The notes under the pieces: model-generated
Database searches by the model: none
What the model was told of the DNA's origin: nothing
Seen by the model: the letters and a program-made list of their open reading frames with translations, nothing else
Translations under genes and position numbers: made by a program
Part shown: positions 34,437 through 42,138 of the stretch, one piece after another
How the letters are laid out: each line of letters starts with the position of its first letter
Position numbering within the stretch: the stretch's first letter is position 1
NCBI GenBank assembly: GCA_017415945.1
Contig: JAFQDR010000076.1
Location: forward strand, 1-42,138
DNA: 42,138 bases
Reading direction: 5' to 3'
Source of the DNA: Oscillospiraceae bacterium
GTDB lineage: Bacteria; Bacillota_A; Clostridia; Oscillospirales; Oscillospiraceae

Positions 34437-37400
34437 GCTTCTTCCTCCTTTCCGTCATCGATATGCAGAATTGTTTTAATGGCCTTTGCTCGTGCAGCTT
34501 TATCCATTTTGATGTTGCAGACTCTATGATCCGGCGGACACAGAGCCTTGCAGCTGCAGAAATCACAGGGCGTGTCCGGTGTCGAACCGGGGGAAATGTC
34601 TCCCTGATGCAGTTTATCAGCCATATCAGTGATCTTCTGGCATACATGGGATTCAATCAGTTCCATCTGTTCCTCTGTTACAGAGAACAATGTGCTGTTT
34701 GTATTGGAACTGAGCACAGGCACACAGCCCGAACCGATCTCGGGCTCCATGTGGGGTGCGGCAGAATCCACTACGAGTCCCTTCATGCAATAGAATTCAT
34801 TGAGGATGGCTTCGCCGTCTTTTTTCGCTTTGTCACGGTCGACATAGTTGCCGGAACGCATCTGACCGCTCGGCAGATAGAGCACGCCGCTGGGGCTGGC
34901 ATCGGCATAGGATTTGTTCCGGCTCAGAGCGAACAGATAAATGAGCATCTGCATGTCAAGGCCATGCAGAAGCTTTTCGGGTGCAAAATCCTTTGCTCCT
35001 GTCTTGTAATCGATGACCCGCAGCAGCGTGCCCTCCGGTGTGTTGCAAAGATCTACACGGTCGATCTTACCCTTGCAGAGAATGGCGCCATCCCGCAGTG
35101 AGAGACATGGGAGTGTGCCTTCTTCATCTCTGGGGGAGATCTTTACTTCAAATCCGATGGGTGTGAACTGTCCATTCTGCATTTCTCGCTGCATATGCAG
35201 AAGAATATCAAGCAGACTTCTTCCGGACATACGGTAATTCAGGCGGAAGCGGCCATCACGCTGCACGGCTTCGGAGATGTACCTTGCTGTGAACTCATTG
35301 CTCAGGCGTTGGAGTTCATCCTGAAGCTTTGCAGGAGAGAGCTGAAGAAATGCGTCCTTTCCATAGTGACGCAGAAGCTGTTCGAAGCAGTAGTGCGCAA
35401 AGTTCCCGACGTTGCGATGGGAAAATTCGTTTTTCTCGGGCACATAAAGTCCAAGGCAAAATTGGAAGAAATACTGATACGGACAATGGTAGAAGCTCTC
35501 GATGCCCGTCGGAGAGAAGATGAGCGTATCTCCCAGCAGCTTGTCCATGGAGGAGGGCTGGACCTGATCGCATACAGATGCGGCAGGCGTGAGAAGCTTT
35601 GAGAGTTTCGCTGCATAAACTGGGTGCCGTTCAAGTACGGTACGCAGTGCAGCAAGATCAGGTGTGTCCTGTGAACCAAGTCGGCGGACGAAATGGTAGT
35701 AGGCTGATTCATAAGAACGCACATAGTATGAGAGCGGAATCGATTCAGCCTGCAGGTTCAGATTGTCTGTTTCTGGGAACATCTGCCGCAGCTGCAGAAC
35801 AACGGGGGACGGTACAGCCGTGCCGCCCGCATCATCCATTCTCGGATATGTCAGACAAAGCTGTGTCTTTGGTGCAGACAGAATCTTGACTGCAATCAGT
35901 CGTTCATCGGAATACAGCTCAAAGAACATACGGGAAATTGCAATGCCCTGCGCTTCAAGCAGTTCCAGCTCCTGTCGGGAAAACATACCGCCGATCTGAA
36001 TATCTCCGGGAAAGACACCGTCACTTACACCTGGGACAAAAACAACTTCCGGATCATTTAGACGAGCCGTCTGGGCATCCACAATGCGGATACTGTCAAG
36101 TGTCTGCGGCGGGGAGGAGAGCGTTGCGGTAGAAATCATGAGAGCGAGCATATCACGCAGTTCTGCAAAATCCGTTGTCTCATCACCGAAGCAGCTGACA
36201 AGTGTGTCGAGCATATCGCAGAAGGCATTCCAAAGCGCCGTGAACGAACGCAGGGCAAGTTCGTCATTGAATGAAATATGCTTTTTCTTTTCGGAGAGAT
36301 GGGCATACAGAAGGGAGAGCGTTTTCCGGATGGACTGGCCGGTGCATTTTTTTCTGAGTTCGTTGATTTCATCAAGGATCCGGCTTCTGGTCTCCTCCAG
36401 ACGTTCACCGCCAAAATGCATGGCACGCTCCTGCACGACAGGATCCTCGCTCCAGAACGGTTGTGTCCAGTCGCTTTGTTCAATATTCCAGGTGAAACAG
36501 AAATGCTCAAGCATGGAGACGTCAACACTCTGATAGCCGGAAAAGGGGATTTTCATATATCGAAGCATCTGCTCTGTGTCCGGTGTCTCCTCTGCAAGAA
36601 GCGAGAGCAGTGAGAGAACACAGCGCATCAGTTCGGTATGCATCACTGGTGAAGCGGATGAAATCTCACAGGGGAGATGGCATCGTGTGAAGGCTCGCTC
36701 CAGCAGGGTATTGTAAGTATCGGGAGATTTCACCGCAACGGCAATGTCAGAGCAGTGAAGATCGGGATTGTTGTGCAGAAGCTCACAGGCCTGTGCAGCA
36801 ATGTATTCGGCTTCCGCAGCGGGATCGGGGGCTTCGAGAATCCGGATGTGATCCTGATACTCGTATGTGCCCCGTGAACGACGGAGGATCTGTGTGCTGA
36901 CAGCGTTGAGATCACCATGTGCCGAACGAACATATTCAGTCAACTTCTCTTCCGTCACAGGGAGGGAAAGTTTGTCCGATGCCATTTGTTTCAGGCGGCG
37001 ATAGGTCATGTTGCCGCCTTCGAAAATTACAGAAACCGCAGCCTGCGGCTCATCCGTGCGGATGGCAGCCGTCATATCATCCGCCTGTGCAAGCATGACT
37101 TCGAGCATGCTGTACTGATCGCCGGTAAAGCTGTCAAACTCATCGATGTAAATGCGGTAATGACGGAAATAATCCTGCATGTTGGCGAGCAGAGCGGCTT
37201 CTGTCAGATCGGTCAGACCATCGTGGAGCCCATGCTCCGCCAGCAGACGATCATAGAATGTGAGGATCATTGCAGTATCGTGTACTTTATCCTGCAGCCG
37301 GTCATCGAAGGCAGCCGTTGCGTCCAGAAGCTGCTGTGCCTGCACACCGGCTTTGCGTATTTTTGTGATGAGCGAAAGCATATTGGGCACAAAATCAGAG

Positions 37401-37774
37401 GCCTGACTTCTTTGACGCAGGATGGAGAGTTCGCCCTGTTCGCGTGCCTGACGTATGGCATGACGCAGAATCAGAAGCTTTTCCTGCTCGCTTGCATAAT
37501 TTTCCTCGCCCGCCACCTGTGCAAACGTCTCAAGAATCCGGCGGGAAAGTGTGGCAAAACTGAAGGTCTCGACCTGATTGAACAGGATGGGGCCGAGAAA
37601 ATCATAAAGTCGTTTTTCTGCATCGAAGGAAAACTGTTCCGGAACAAGCAGCATCACTTTGCGTTCATTGGTCAGATCAGTGCGTATTTTCTCCATGAGC
37701 CTTGTGGATTTTCCGGTACCGCACCCGCCAAGTAAAAATGTCAGCATAGCCATTTTCGTATGCAGCGCATACAT
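34433..37774 (-). CDS. addB: ATP-dependent helicase/nuclease AddB
   Basis: 1113 residues. Walker A is GGCGTGKS (16-23), the helicase body shows FVPGVSDGVFPG and DRLIAVKIL, and the C-terminal nuclease has GKIDRVDL and RVIDYKTG. The iron-sulfur cysteines are present: one in YHCPYQYFFQFC and the CDFCSCKALC cluster (CxxCx5C) near the end. The start is uncertain: GAAAGGA directly abuts the listed ATG, and the internal Met8 or Met10 (MLTFLLGG) would match homologues better but lacks a ribosome site. It leads the addB-addA-hydrolase operon from a consensus-like promoter. Confidence 0.94.
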   Translation of the reverse strand: MYALHTKMAMLTFLLGGCGTGKSTRLMEKIRTDLTNERKVMLLVPEQFSFDAEKRLYDFLGPILFNQVETFSFATLSRRILETFAQVAGEENYASEQEKLLILRHAIRQAREQGELSILRQRSQASDFVPNMLSLITKIRKAGVQAQQLLDATAAFDDRLQDKVHDTAMILTFYDRLLAEHGLHDGLTDLTEAALLANMQDYFRHYRIYIDEFDSFTGDQYSMLEVMLAQADDMTAAIRTDEPQAAVSVIFEGGNMTYRRLKQMASDKLSLPVTEEKLTEYVRSAHGDLNAVSTQILRRSRGTYEYQDHIRILEAPDPAAEAEYIAAQACELLHNNPDLHCSDIAVAVKSPDTYNTLLERAFTRCHLPCEISSASPVMHTELMRCVLSLLSLLAEETPDTEQMLRYMKIPFSGYQSVDVSMLEHFCFTWNIEQSDWTQPFWSEDPVVQERAMHFGGERLEETRSRILDEINELRKKCTGQSIRKTLSLLYAHLSEKKKHISFNDELALRSFTALWNAFCDMLDTLVSCFGDETTDFAELRDMLALMISTATLSSPPQTLDSIRIVDAQTARLNDPEVVFVPGVSDGVFPGDIQIGGMFSRQELELLEAQGIAISRMFFELYSDERLIAVKILSAPKTQLCLTYPRMDDAGGTAVPSPVVLQLRQMFPETDNLNLQAESIPLSYYVRSYESAYYHFVRRLGSQDTPDLAALRTVLERHPVYAAKLSKLLTPAASVCDQVQPSSMDKLLGDTLIFSPTGIESFYHCPYQYFFQFCLGLYVPEKNEFSHRNVGNFAHYCFEQLLRHYGKDAFLQLSPAKLQDELQRLSNEFTARYISEAVQRDGRFRLNYRMSGRSLLDILLHMQREMQNGQFTPIGFEVKISPRDEEGTLPCLSLRDGAILCKGKIDRVDLCNTPEGTLLRVIDYKTGAKDFAPEKLLHGLDMQMLIYLFALSRNKSYADASPSGVLYLPSGQMRSGNYVDRDKAKKDGEAILNEFYCMKGLVVDSAAPHMEPEIGSGCVPVLSSNTNSTLFSVTEEQMELIESHVCQKITDMADKLHQGDISPGSTPDTPCDFCSCKALCPPDHRVCNIKMDKAARAKAIKTILHIDDGKEEEA

Positions 37775-37801
37775 TCCTTTCTATAAGATCATACCTATTT
37801 T

Positions 37802-37830
37802 ATTATACTCTTGTTTCCCATGTAAGTCAA
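37802..37830 (-). promoter_or_regulatory. Promoter for addB-addA
   Basis: On the minus strand TTGACT (37830-37825), a 17-base spacer, TATAAT (37807-37802). Confidence 0.88.
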
Positions 37831-37931
37831 GATATCATCCGGAGAAAACAACGATTGCTTATTTTGTATCCCATATTTCAGTGACCGGACATAGAGTGAC
37901 AAAAAGATTCATAAATTTTTCTATAAAACAC

Positions 37932-37960
37932 TTGCAATGGGAATGAAAATCGTGTATAAT
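37932..37960 (+). promoter_or_regulatory. Promoter for the patatin-smpB cluster
   Basis: TTGCAA (37932-37937), 17 bases, TATAAT (37955-37960), 34 bases before the lipase start. It is divergent from the addB promoter. Confidence 0.85.
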
Positions 37961-37994
37961 AATATAGTAACTGCATTTGGAAGGGAGGCAAAGC

Positions 37995-38876
37995 ATGAAA
38001 CTCGGTCTGGTTCTGGAGGGCGGTGCGCATCGCACAGTCTTTTCCTGCGGCGTGATGGACGCTTTGCTGGATGCCGGTATTAGGGCGGATTATGTCATCG
38101 GTTCTTCGGCCGGTATCACCTATGCGGCTTCCTATGTATCCCAGCAGCACGGGAGAAACCGAGAAATGCTGCGCCGTTTTGTGAAAAATCCCAGATATCA
38201 GGGATTTCATCACAGACTCAATCCCCTGAACGCTTCGTTTTACAACCTGAAATTCGTGTTCGATACCATTCCGAACAAGCTTCTTCCCTTTGACTATCGG
38301 ACATATAATCAGTTTAAGGGGGATGTGATTGCTGCGGTGACGGATATGGCAACCGGTGAGGCAGTCTATATGCCCGTGTCCGGTGACGATCCGAAATGGA
38401 CTGTGCTTCGTGCGACCTGTGCGCTGCCGCTCATGTTCCGTCCCATCAAGATTGATGGGAAGAGATATGCTGACGGCGGTGTGGCTGATTCGATTCCGTT
38501 TCAGAAGGCACTCGATGACGGCTGTGATAAGCTGCTTGTGATCCTGACAAGGGAACGGGATTACTGCAAGGAAGAGGAAGCGGTCATGCAATATGCTGTC
38601 CGCAGTGTGAAAAAGAAGTATCCTGCCTATGCAGAAAAGCTCTCGCAGCGTCATTTCAGGTACAATGATTGCATTGAGCAGATTGCACGCAGGGAGCAGG
38701 CGGGTGAGATCTATGTAATTGCGCCGGAGGACACTCTGGGCGTGAAACGGACGGATACCAACCTTTCAAGGCTGATGTCCCTGTATGCACAGGGCTATGC
38801 CATGACGATGCAGCAGTTGCCGCAGCTCAAACAATATTTACAAACAGAAGAAAAGAGGCAGGACACAAATGGCTGA
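37995..38876 (+). CDS. Patatin-like phospholipase
   Basis: 293 residues, start at MKLGLVLEGG because GGGAGG precedes it. The oxyanion motif is EGGAHR, the nucleophile elbow is GSSAG (S38), and the catalytic Asp lies in ADGG (D160), giving the Ser-Asp dyad of patatins. It probably hydrolyses acyl esters of membrane lipids and is cytoplasmic by sequence. It is most like the bacterial YjjU-type patatins. It overlaps the next gene by 8 bases and appears to head a cluster with the PC4-like protein and SmpB. Confidence 0.9.
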   Translation: MKLGLVLEGGAHRTVFSCGVMDALLDAGIRADYVIGSSAGITYAASYVSQQHGRNREMLRRFVKNPRYQGFHHRLNPLNASFYNLKFVFDTIPNKLLPFDYRTYNQFKGDVIAAVTDMATGEAVYMPVSGDDPKWTVLRATCALPLMFRPIKIDGKRYADGGVADSIPFQKALDDGCDKLLVILTRERDYCKEEEAVMQYAVRSVKKKYPAYAEKLSQRHFRYNDCIEQIARREQAGEIYVIAPEDTLGVKRTDTNLSRLMSLYAQGYAMTMQQLPQLKQYLQTEEKRQDTNG

Positions 38877-39105
38877 ACTGAAGTATGAAATCGTAGAACA
38901 TCTTGGTGCACTGGGTGAAAATGCAAGAGGCTGGTCCAGAGAGCTGAATCTTGTCAGCTGGAATGACCGTGAGCCGAAGTATGATCTCCGCGACTGGTCT
39001 CCCGATCACTCCAAAATGGGTAAGGGCCTGACAATGACAGCGGATGAGCTGGCAGCACTGAAGGATCTGCTGAATGATCTGAATCTCGACGATTTTGACG
39101 AATAA
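38869..39105 (+). CDS. PC4/YdbC-family DNA-binding protein
   Basis: 78 residues. The pattern SRELNLVSWNDREPKYDLRDWSPDHSKMGKGLTMTADELAALKDLL is that of the bacterial YdbC family, which has the fold of the eukaryotic coactivator PC4. Such proteins bind single-stranded DNA with little sequence preference. The start lies 8 bases inside the lipase gene. The acidic C-terminus (NDLNLDDFDE) is typical of single-strand-binding partner tails. Confidence 0.87.
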   Translation: MAELKYEIVEHLGALGENARGWSRELNLVSWNDREPKYDLRDWSPDHSKMGKGLTMTADELAALKDLLNDLNLDDFDE

Positions 39106-39138
39106 ATCACTGTATTTTCCCGGAAGTGAGGTGAAGAT

Positions 39139-39603
39139 ATGCGTACAAAAGGAACAAAACTGATTGCCGAAAACCGAAAAGTCAGACATGAATACTTCAT
39201 TCTGGAAGATTTTGAAGCCGGAATTGAACTGACCGGAACGGAGGTCAAGTCCATCCGTCAGGGCAATGTCAATCTGAAGGACAGTTGGTGCAGCATTGAA
39301 AATGGTGAGCTGTTCCTCAAACAGATGCATATTTCACCTTATGAAAAGGGGAATATCTTCAATCGCGATCCGCTTCGTGTGCGCAGGCTGCTTATGCATA
39401 AGCGTGAGATCAACAGGCTGTACGGCAAACAGAAGCAGGATGGACTGACGCTGATTCCGCTCTCTCTTTATTTCAAGGATTCAAGAGTGAAGGTGCAGCT
39501 TGGACTTTGCAAGGGTAAAAAGCTGTATGATAAGAGGGAAGATGCGGCCAAACGCGATGCCAAGCGCACGATCGACCGTGCACTCAAGTCCCGCAATCAA
39601 TAG
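39139..39603 (+). CDS. smpB: SsrA-binding protein SmpB
   Basis: 154 residues with the SmpB signature: [20 protein letters not shown], then [11 protein letters not shown] and the basic C-terminal tail [19 protein letters not shown] that acts in the ribosomal decoding centre. It binds tmRNA and brings it to stalled ribosomes. GAAGTGAGGTG precedes the start. The ssrA gene begins 12 bases after the stop, the common smpB-ssrA arrangement. Confidence 0.97.
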   Translation: MRTKGTKLIAENRKVRHEYFILEDFEAGIELTGTEVKSIRQGNVNLKDSWCSIENGELFLKQMHISPYEKGNIFNRDPLRVRRLLMHKREINRLYGKQKQDGLTLIPLSLYFKDSRVKVQLGLCKGKKLYDKREDAAKRDAKRTIDRALKSRNQ

Positions 39604-39614
39604 CGGGCTGATAT

Positions 39615-39985
39615 GGGGGCGTACTGGTTTCGACGGGGGCTATGAACTATGATAAGCGAGTAGAGCTTGCTGCAGCTCTTAAAACAGCGGCACGTTTAAA
39701 TATAAACGCTAAAAATAACATTTCTGTAAGCTTTAACAAGAGCCTGCAGGTTGCTGCCTAAGTCAGCATCTGTCCTGTAATTGAGGACCACGGCCTTTAC
39801 AGGGCATCGACGAGTGGTGAACGTTTCGTTGACCTGTCCATGTCACCGAAATGTATTTGGACTACCTGACGGATCAGCCTGTTTGTCGGCGGGTCGGTCG
39901 GGGAATTACAGTAGATAAACTACACTCGTAGAAAGTTGTAGGAATTGGCTTTCGGACAGGGGTTCGATTCCCCTCGCCTCCACCA
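39615..39985 (+). ncRNA. ssrA: Transfer-messenger RNA (tmRNA)
   Basis: The 5' end GGGGGCGTACTGGTTTCGACG and the 3' end with TTCGATTCCCC and CGCCTCCACCA form the tRNA-like domain. GGGGGCG pairs with CGCCTCC with one G-U. The 3' CCA is encoded. The tag frame appears to resume at GCT 39708 and stops at TAA 39759-39761, giving the predicted tag AKNNISVSFNKSLQVAA, ending in the usual protease signal VAA. Total about 371 bases. The resume point is inferred from frame and ending. The 3' part is overlapped on the other strand by a serine recombinase gene, marking this gene as an integration target. Confidence 0.95.
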
Positions 39986-41640
39986 ATTTTACTCACGTTT
40001 TTGTCCCTTGGGATGAAAGCGTGAATTTTTTTTCGTGAAAAACGTGCCAGAATCATATGTACATCGCAAGGCTCACTATCATCAGTGAGTCTTGCATCGT
40101 TCCCTTTGAGACTGCTGGGAACATTATGGAGCTCTATGCGGACGTAGTCATCATAAACGACCACTCGCTTGACATAGAGATTGATGAGCTGTCTGCGCTG
40201 TGGCAGTGTGCCGTCAAGAAACATCTGTTGTGCTCTGCGGTATGCAGCGACGACCTTGGCAGGCTCTACGCTCTTACAGCCGCTTGACTGCTCGTGTGCT
40301 TCTATTTTCTCATCGACCTGTGCAAGCTCCTGTTCAAGCCTGTCAAGGGTTGCCAGAAGCGATGGACTGCCCGACTGGGTGATTACAGAGATGATGTTGT
40401 CAATCTTCATCTGAATGCCCTGACGCTGTTCCTTAAGTGTGTTCAGCACCGAATCTGACTGCTGATTCAGTATGGCGAGTGAATCCTCATACCCTGCAAG
40501 AATCAGAGGGATTCTGTCCTCGGAGAAGATAATTTCACTGATCTGCTGTACCACAAATTGTTCCAGATAGTTGCGGTTCACGTCCTTTGCATTGCAGTGA
40601 AGCTCCCCACGTTTGCTTTTACCGCCGCACTTGTAGGTAACGTGCTTACGCTTATTCCTGCCTGAGTGCATACAGTTTCCTGTGAAGGCACTGCCGCAGT
40701 ATCCGCATATCACCTTGCCTGTCAGCAGATAAGTTTCCTTTGCTCTCAGACTGGTTGTTCTCTGACTTCTGCTCTTGATGATACCGCTGACCTTGAAAAA
40801 TACATCGTCCTCGACAATTCTTGGCATACCGCCCTCGATGCGTATCATCTCACCGTCAGGCTTGCTCTTGTGGTGATTGCGTGTGCCCATAGGCGTTTTT
40901 GCGGCAGCTCTGTTGAAGATGAAGACTCCACGGTATTTTTCATTACGGAGCATTTCGGTGATGCTGTTCTTCACAAAGGGTTTGCCTGCCTTGTTGCGAT
41001 ACCCTAAGTAGTTCAGCTTGTCAATGATTTCCGCATAGCCAAGGCCATCACATACTCCCTGAAAAATCATTCTCACCGCTTCTGCTTCATGTTCTTCAAT
41101 TTCAAAGCGGTACGTTTCCTTGTTGACCTTGAAGCCGTAAGGAACGTGACCTCCTGTGTAACGGCATTGACGGGCACTCTCTTTCATGCCTTTCATAACC
41201 TCACGGCCAAGGTTTTTGGAGTAGTATTCGCTCATACCCTCAAGGACGGATTCCAGAATAATGCTTTCGGGTGAGTCGTCCAGATTTTCAAGTACGCTCA
41301 TGAGAGTGACATTATTTTTGCGAAGCTCACGCTTATAATAGGCTGAGTCGTAGCGGTTTCTGGAGAATCGGTCCAGCTTGTGCACAAGGACAATGTCGAA
41401 GTGTCCTTCCTTTGATGTGCTGATCATATTGAGAAATTCGGGACGGTCATCGGTTGTCGCCGAGCGTGCACGATCGCAGAATTCCTCCACGATCGCAACG
41501 CCGTTACGGGCACAGAATTCACGCATGGCACGGAGCTGTGCTTCTATGGATTCCTCACGCTGATTATCGGAAGAAAATCTTGCGTAAAGTGCGGCACGAG
41601 GAACTCGTCCCCTGCCCTTGATTCGTTCGATTGCTGTCAT
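39874..41640 (-). CDS. Large serine recombinase of a second mobile element
   Basis: 588 residues. The start at MTAIERIKG is chosen because AAGGAGG is 7 bases upstream and it overlaps the preceding small gene as ATGA. Domains: resolvase catalytic domain with the nucleophile Ser in YARFSSDNQ (S23) and the DRFSRNR helix; recombinase domain (about 180-290, GGHVPYGFKVN onward); zinc ribbon with CGYCGSAF and later Cys (about 315-360); coiled coil (about 385-460). It integrates or excises the neighbouring element. The last 36 residues, from GGGEGNRTPV on, are antisense to the tmRNA 3' end, so the stop codon is supplied by ssrA. Confidence 0.92.
   Translation of the reverse strand: MTAIERIKGRGRVPRAALYARFSSDNQREESIEAQLRAMREFCARNGVAIVEEFCDRARSATTDDRPEFLNMISTSKEGHFDIVLVHKLDRFSRNRYDSAYYKRELRKNNVTLMSVLENLDDSPESIILESVLEGMSEYYSKNLGREVMKGMKESARQCRYTGGHVPYGFKVNKETYRFEIEEHEAEAVRMIFQGVCDGLGYAEIIDKLNYLGYRNKAGKPFVKNSITEMLRNEKYRGVFIFNRAAAKTPMGTRNHHKSKPDGEMIRIEGGMPRIVEDDVFFKVSGIIKSRSQRTTSLRAKETYLLTGKVICGYCGSAFTGNCMHSGRNKRKHVTYKCGGKSKRGELHCNAKDVNRNYLEQFVVQQISEIIFSEDRIPLILAGYEDSLAILNQQSDSVLNTLKEQRQGIQMKIDNIISVITQSGSPSLLATLDRLEQELAQVDEKIEAHEQSSGCKSVEPAKVVAAYRRAQQMFLDGTLPQRRQLINLYVKRVVVYDDYVRIELHNVPSSLKGNDARLTDDSEPCDVHMILARFSRKKIHAFIPRDKNVSKIGGGEGNRTPVRKPIPTTFYECSLSTVIPRPTRRQTG
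39993..40033 (+). terminator. Hairpin and T run downstream of ssrA, inside the recombinase gene
   Basis: TCACG (39993-39997) pairs with CGTGA (40020-40024). The stem continues inward through TTTTTGTCCC and GGGATGAAAG with some G-U pairs, then a run of eight T (40026-40033). It reads as the terminator of ssrA although it lies in the 3' coding part of the opposing recombinase gene. Confidence 0.7.
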
Positions 41641-41795
41641 TTGCATTCCTCCTTCATTGTGCTGCAGAGCATTTCAAAGAAAACGTGATTGGTGATTGTT
41701 TCGCCTGTGCTGTCCTTGGATTTTGATTTTACCTTGTACGGCTTTTTCTCAAAGGACTTGCGCAGTTCCTTCTTTTCGATTTCAATAATTGTCAT
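41637..41795 (-). CDS. Small hypothetical protein coupled to the serine recombinase
   Basis: 52-residue basic protein beginning MTIIEIEKKELRKSFEKKPY, with GAGGTGAGCAG upstream of the ATG. Its stop overlaps the recombinase start as ATGA. I do not recognise a family. The very tight coupling suggests a role in recombination control, for example as a directionality factor or recombinase partner, but nothing in the sequence proves this. Confidence 0.7.
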   Translation of the reverse strand: MTIIEIEKKELRKSFEKKPYKVKSKSKDSTGETITNHVFFEMLCSTMKEECK

Positions 41796-41848
41796 CTGCT
41801 CACCTCAATTTTACTCTCTTTTTCATGAAAATGGAATCATCATACTGA

Positions 41849-41863
41849 ACGACAATTTGTCGT
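41849..41863. promoter_or_regulatory. 15-base perfect dyad between two small genes
   Basis: ACGACAA-T-TTGTCGT lies in the about 95-base gap upstream of the recombinase-coupled small gene. It could be an operator for the recombinase transcript. Confidence 0.5.
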
Positions 41864-41891
41864 CGAGTTTGTGGAAGAGCAATAAATACTG

Positions 41892-42053
41892 TTATTTTCC
41901 TGACGTTGCTTCTCCCCTGATTGCTTTTTCAACTTCTTTGTTCAGAAGAAGCTCGGCGTACTTCTTGTGATTTTCAACTGCGAGCTTGGATGCAATGGCA
42001 TCGTTCATCAGCTTGTCCTGTGCCTTTAAAAAACTTTCTGCTGTCTTGTTCAT
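41892..42053 (-). CDS. Small hypothetical protein
   Basis: 53-residue, largely helical, lysine-rich protein starting MNKTAESFLKAQDKLMNDAIASK, where only the first part is quoted in running order. AGGAG lies 9 bases before the ATG. Its start overlaps the stop of the upstream partial gene as ATGA. I recognise no family; it is part of the small-gene chain leading to the recombinase. Confidence 0.65.
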   Translation of the reverse strand: MNKTAESFLKAQDKLMNDAIASKLAVENHKKYAELLLNKEVEKAIRGEATSGK

Positions 42054-42138
42054 AACTTTTTTCTCCTGAATTTTATCATATTATCTGTCAGTGTGGAGCC
42101 CTGTTCTGGGGCGTCATCTTGTTTGACCGAGTCGTGTT
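42050..42138 (-). CDS. C-terminal end of a gene continuing past the right edge (partial)
   Basis: An open frame of 28 codons enters from the right edge and stops at TGA overlapping the next start (ATGA). The tail ends in MIKFRRKKL. Tandem serine recombinase genes are common in such islands and this could be the end of another one, but the fragment is too short to say. Confidence 0.45.
   Translation of the reverse strand, partial: HDSVKQDDAPEQGSTLTDNMIKFRRKKL

Noticed and set aside
39980..40000. A separate tRNA gene suggested by TTCGATTC and CCA
   Set aside because: These are the 3' end of the tmRNA, whose 5' half is present upstream.

Overview
The window looks like a chromosomal segment of a cellulosome-type Ruminococcus or close relative (Oscillospirales, low-GC Gram-positive). 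The evidence is a secreted pectate lyase ending in a type I dockerin, addAB rather than recBCD, strong AGGAGG-type ribosome sites, consensus sigma-A promoters, and Tn916-type and large serine recombinases. The species call is inference. About 24 kb of ordinary chromosome (roughly 15.9-39.6 kb) lies between the ends of two mobile elements.

Region 1 (1-15.8 kb) is an integrated element whose right end carries a Tn916-type excisionase (14138-14431) and integrase (14521-15738). Just past the integrase are 12-bp-spaced TTTACAGG repeats that look like integrase arm sites. Cargo, left to right: a type I restriction HsdR subunit overlapping a metallophosphoesterase; a three-gene minus-strand operon (HTH protein plus two unknown proteins); a DUF960 gene, a zinc-ribbon amidoligase and a class II glutamine amidotransferase in a row; a large AT-rich minus-strand STAND-type NTPase; then an SF3 (D5-like) helicase and an SF2 helicase, apparently the replication module. 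No relaxase of a known large family and no primase domain is visible. The left end of the element lies outside the window, so whether HsdR belongs to it is not proven.

Region 2 (15.9-39.6 kb) is core metabolism and repair: low-molecular-weight tyrosine phosphatase coupled to an APH/NahK-like kinase; a GH42 beta-galactosidase; an LtaS/MdoB-family membrane phosphoglycerol transferase; a MATE exporter; the dipeptidase PepD followed by an OPT oligopeptide transporter with an orphan PqqD-like protein; the dockerin-bearing pectate lyase; a flavin-binding Nim/PNPOx protein; a serine beta-lactamase-like hydrolase; addB-addA; and a patatin lipase - PC4-like protein - smpB - ssrA cluster.

Region 3 (39.6 kb to the end) is the edge of a second element placed at the 3' end of ssrA (tmRNA). 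Its large serine recombinase runs antisense into the tmRNA gene, so about 36 C-terminal residues and the stop codon come from the tmRNA sequence. Behind it are two very small genes and the tail of a third.

The best candidates for undescribed biology are the DUF960-amidoligase-glutamine amidotransferase cassette (with a terminator-like hairpin inside the DUF960 gene), the STAND protein with an altered Walker A motif, and two opposed arrays of GTTCCNN heptamers beside an AT-rich tract that could be the element's origin.
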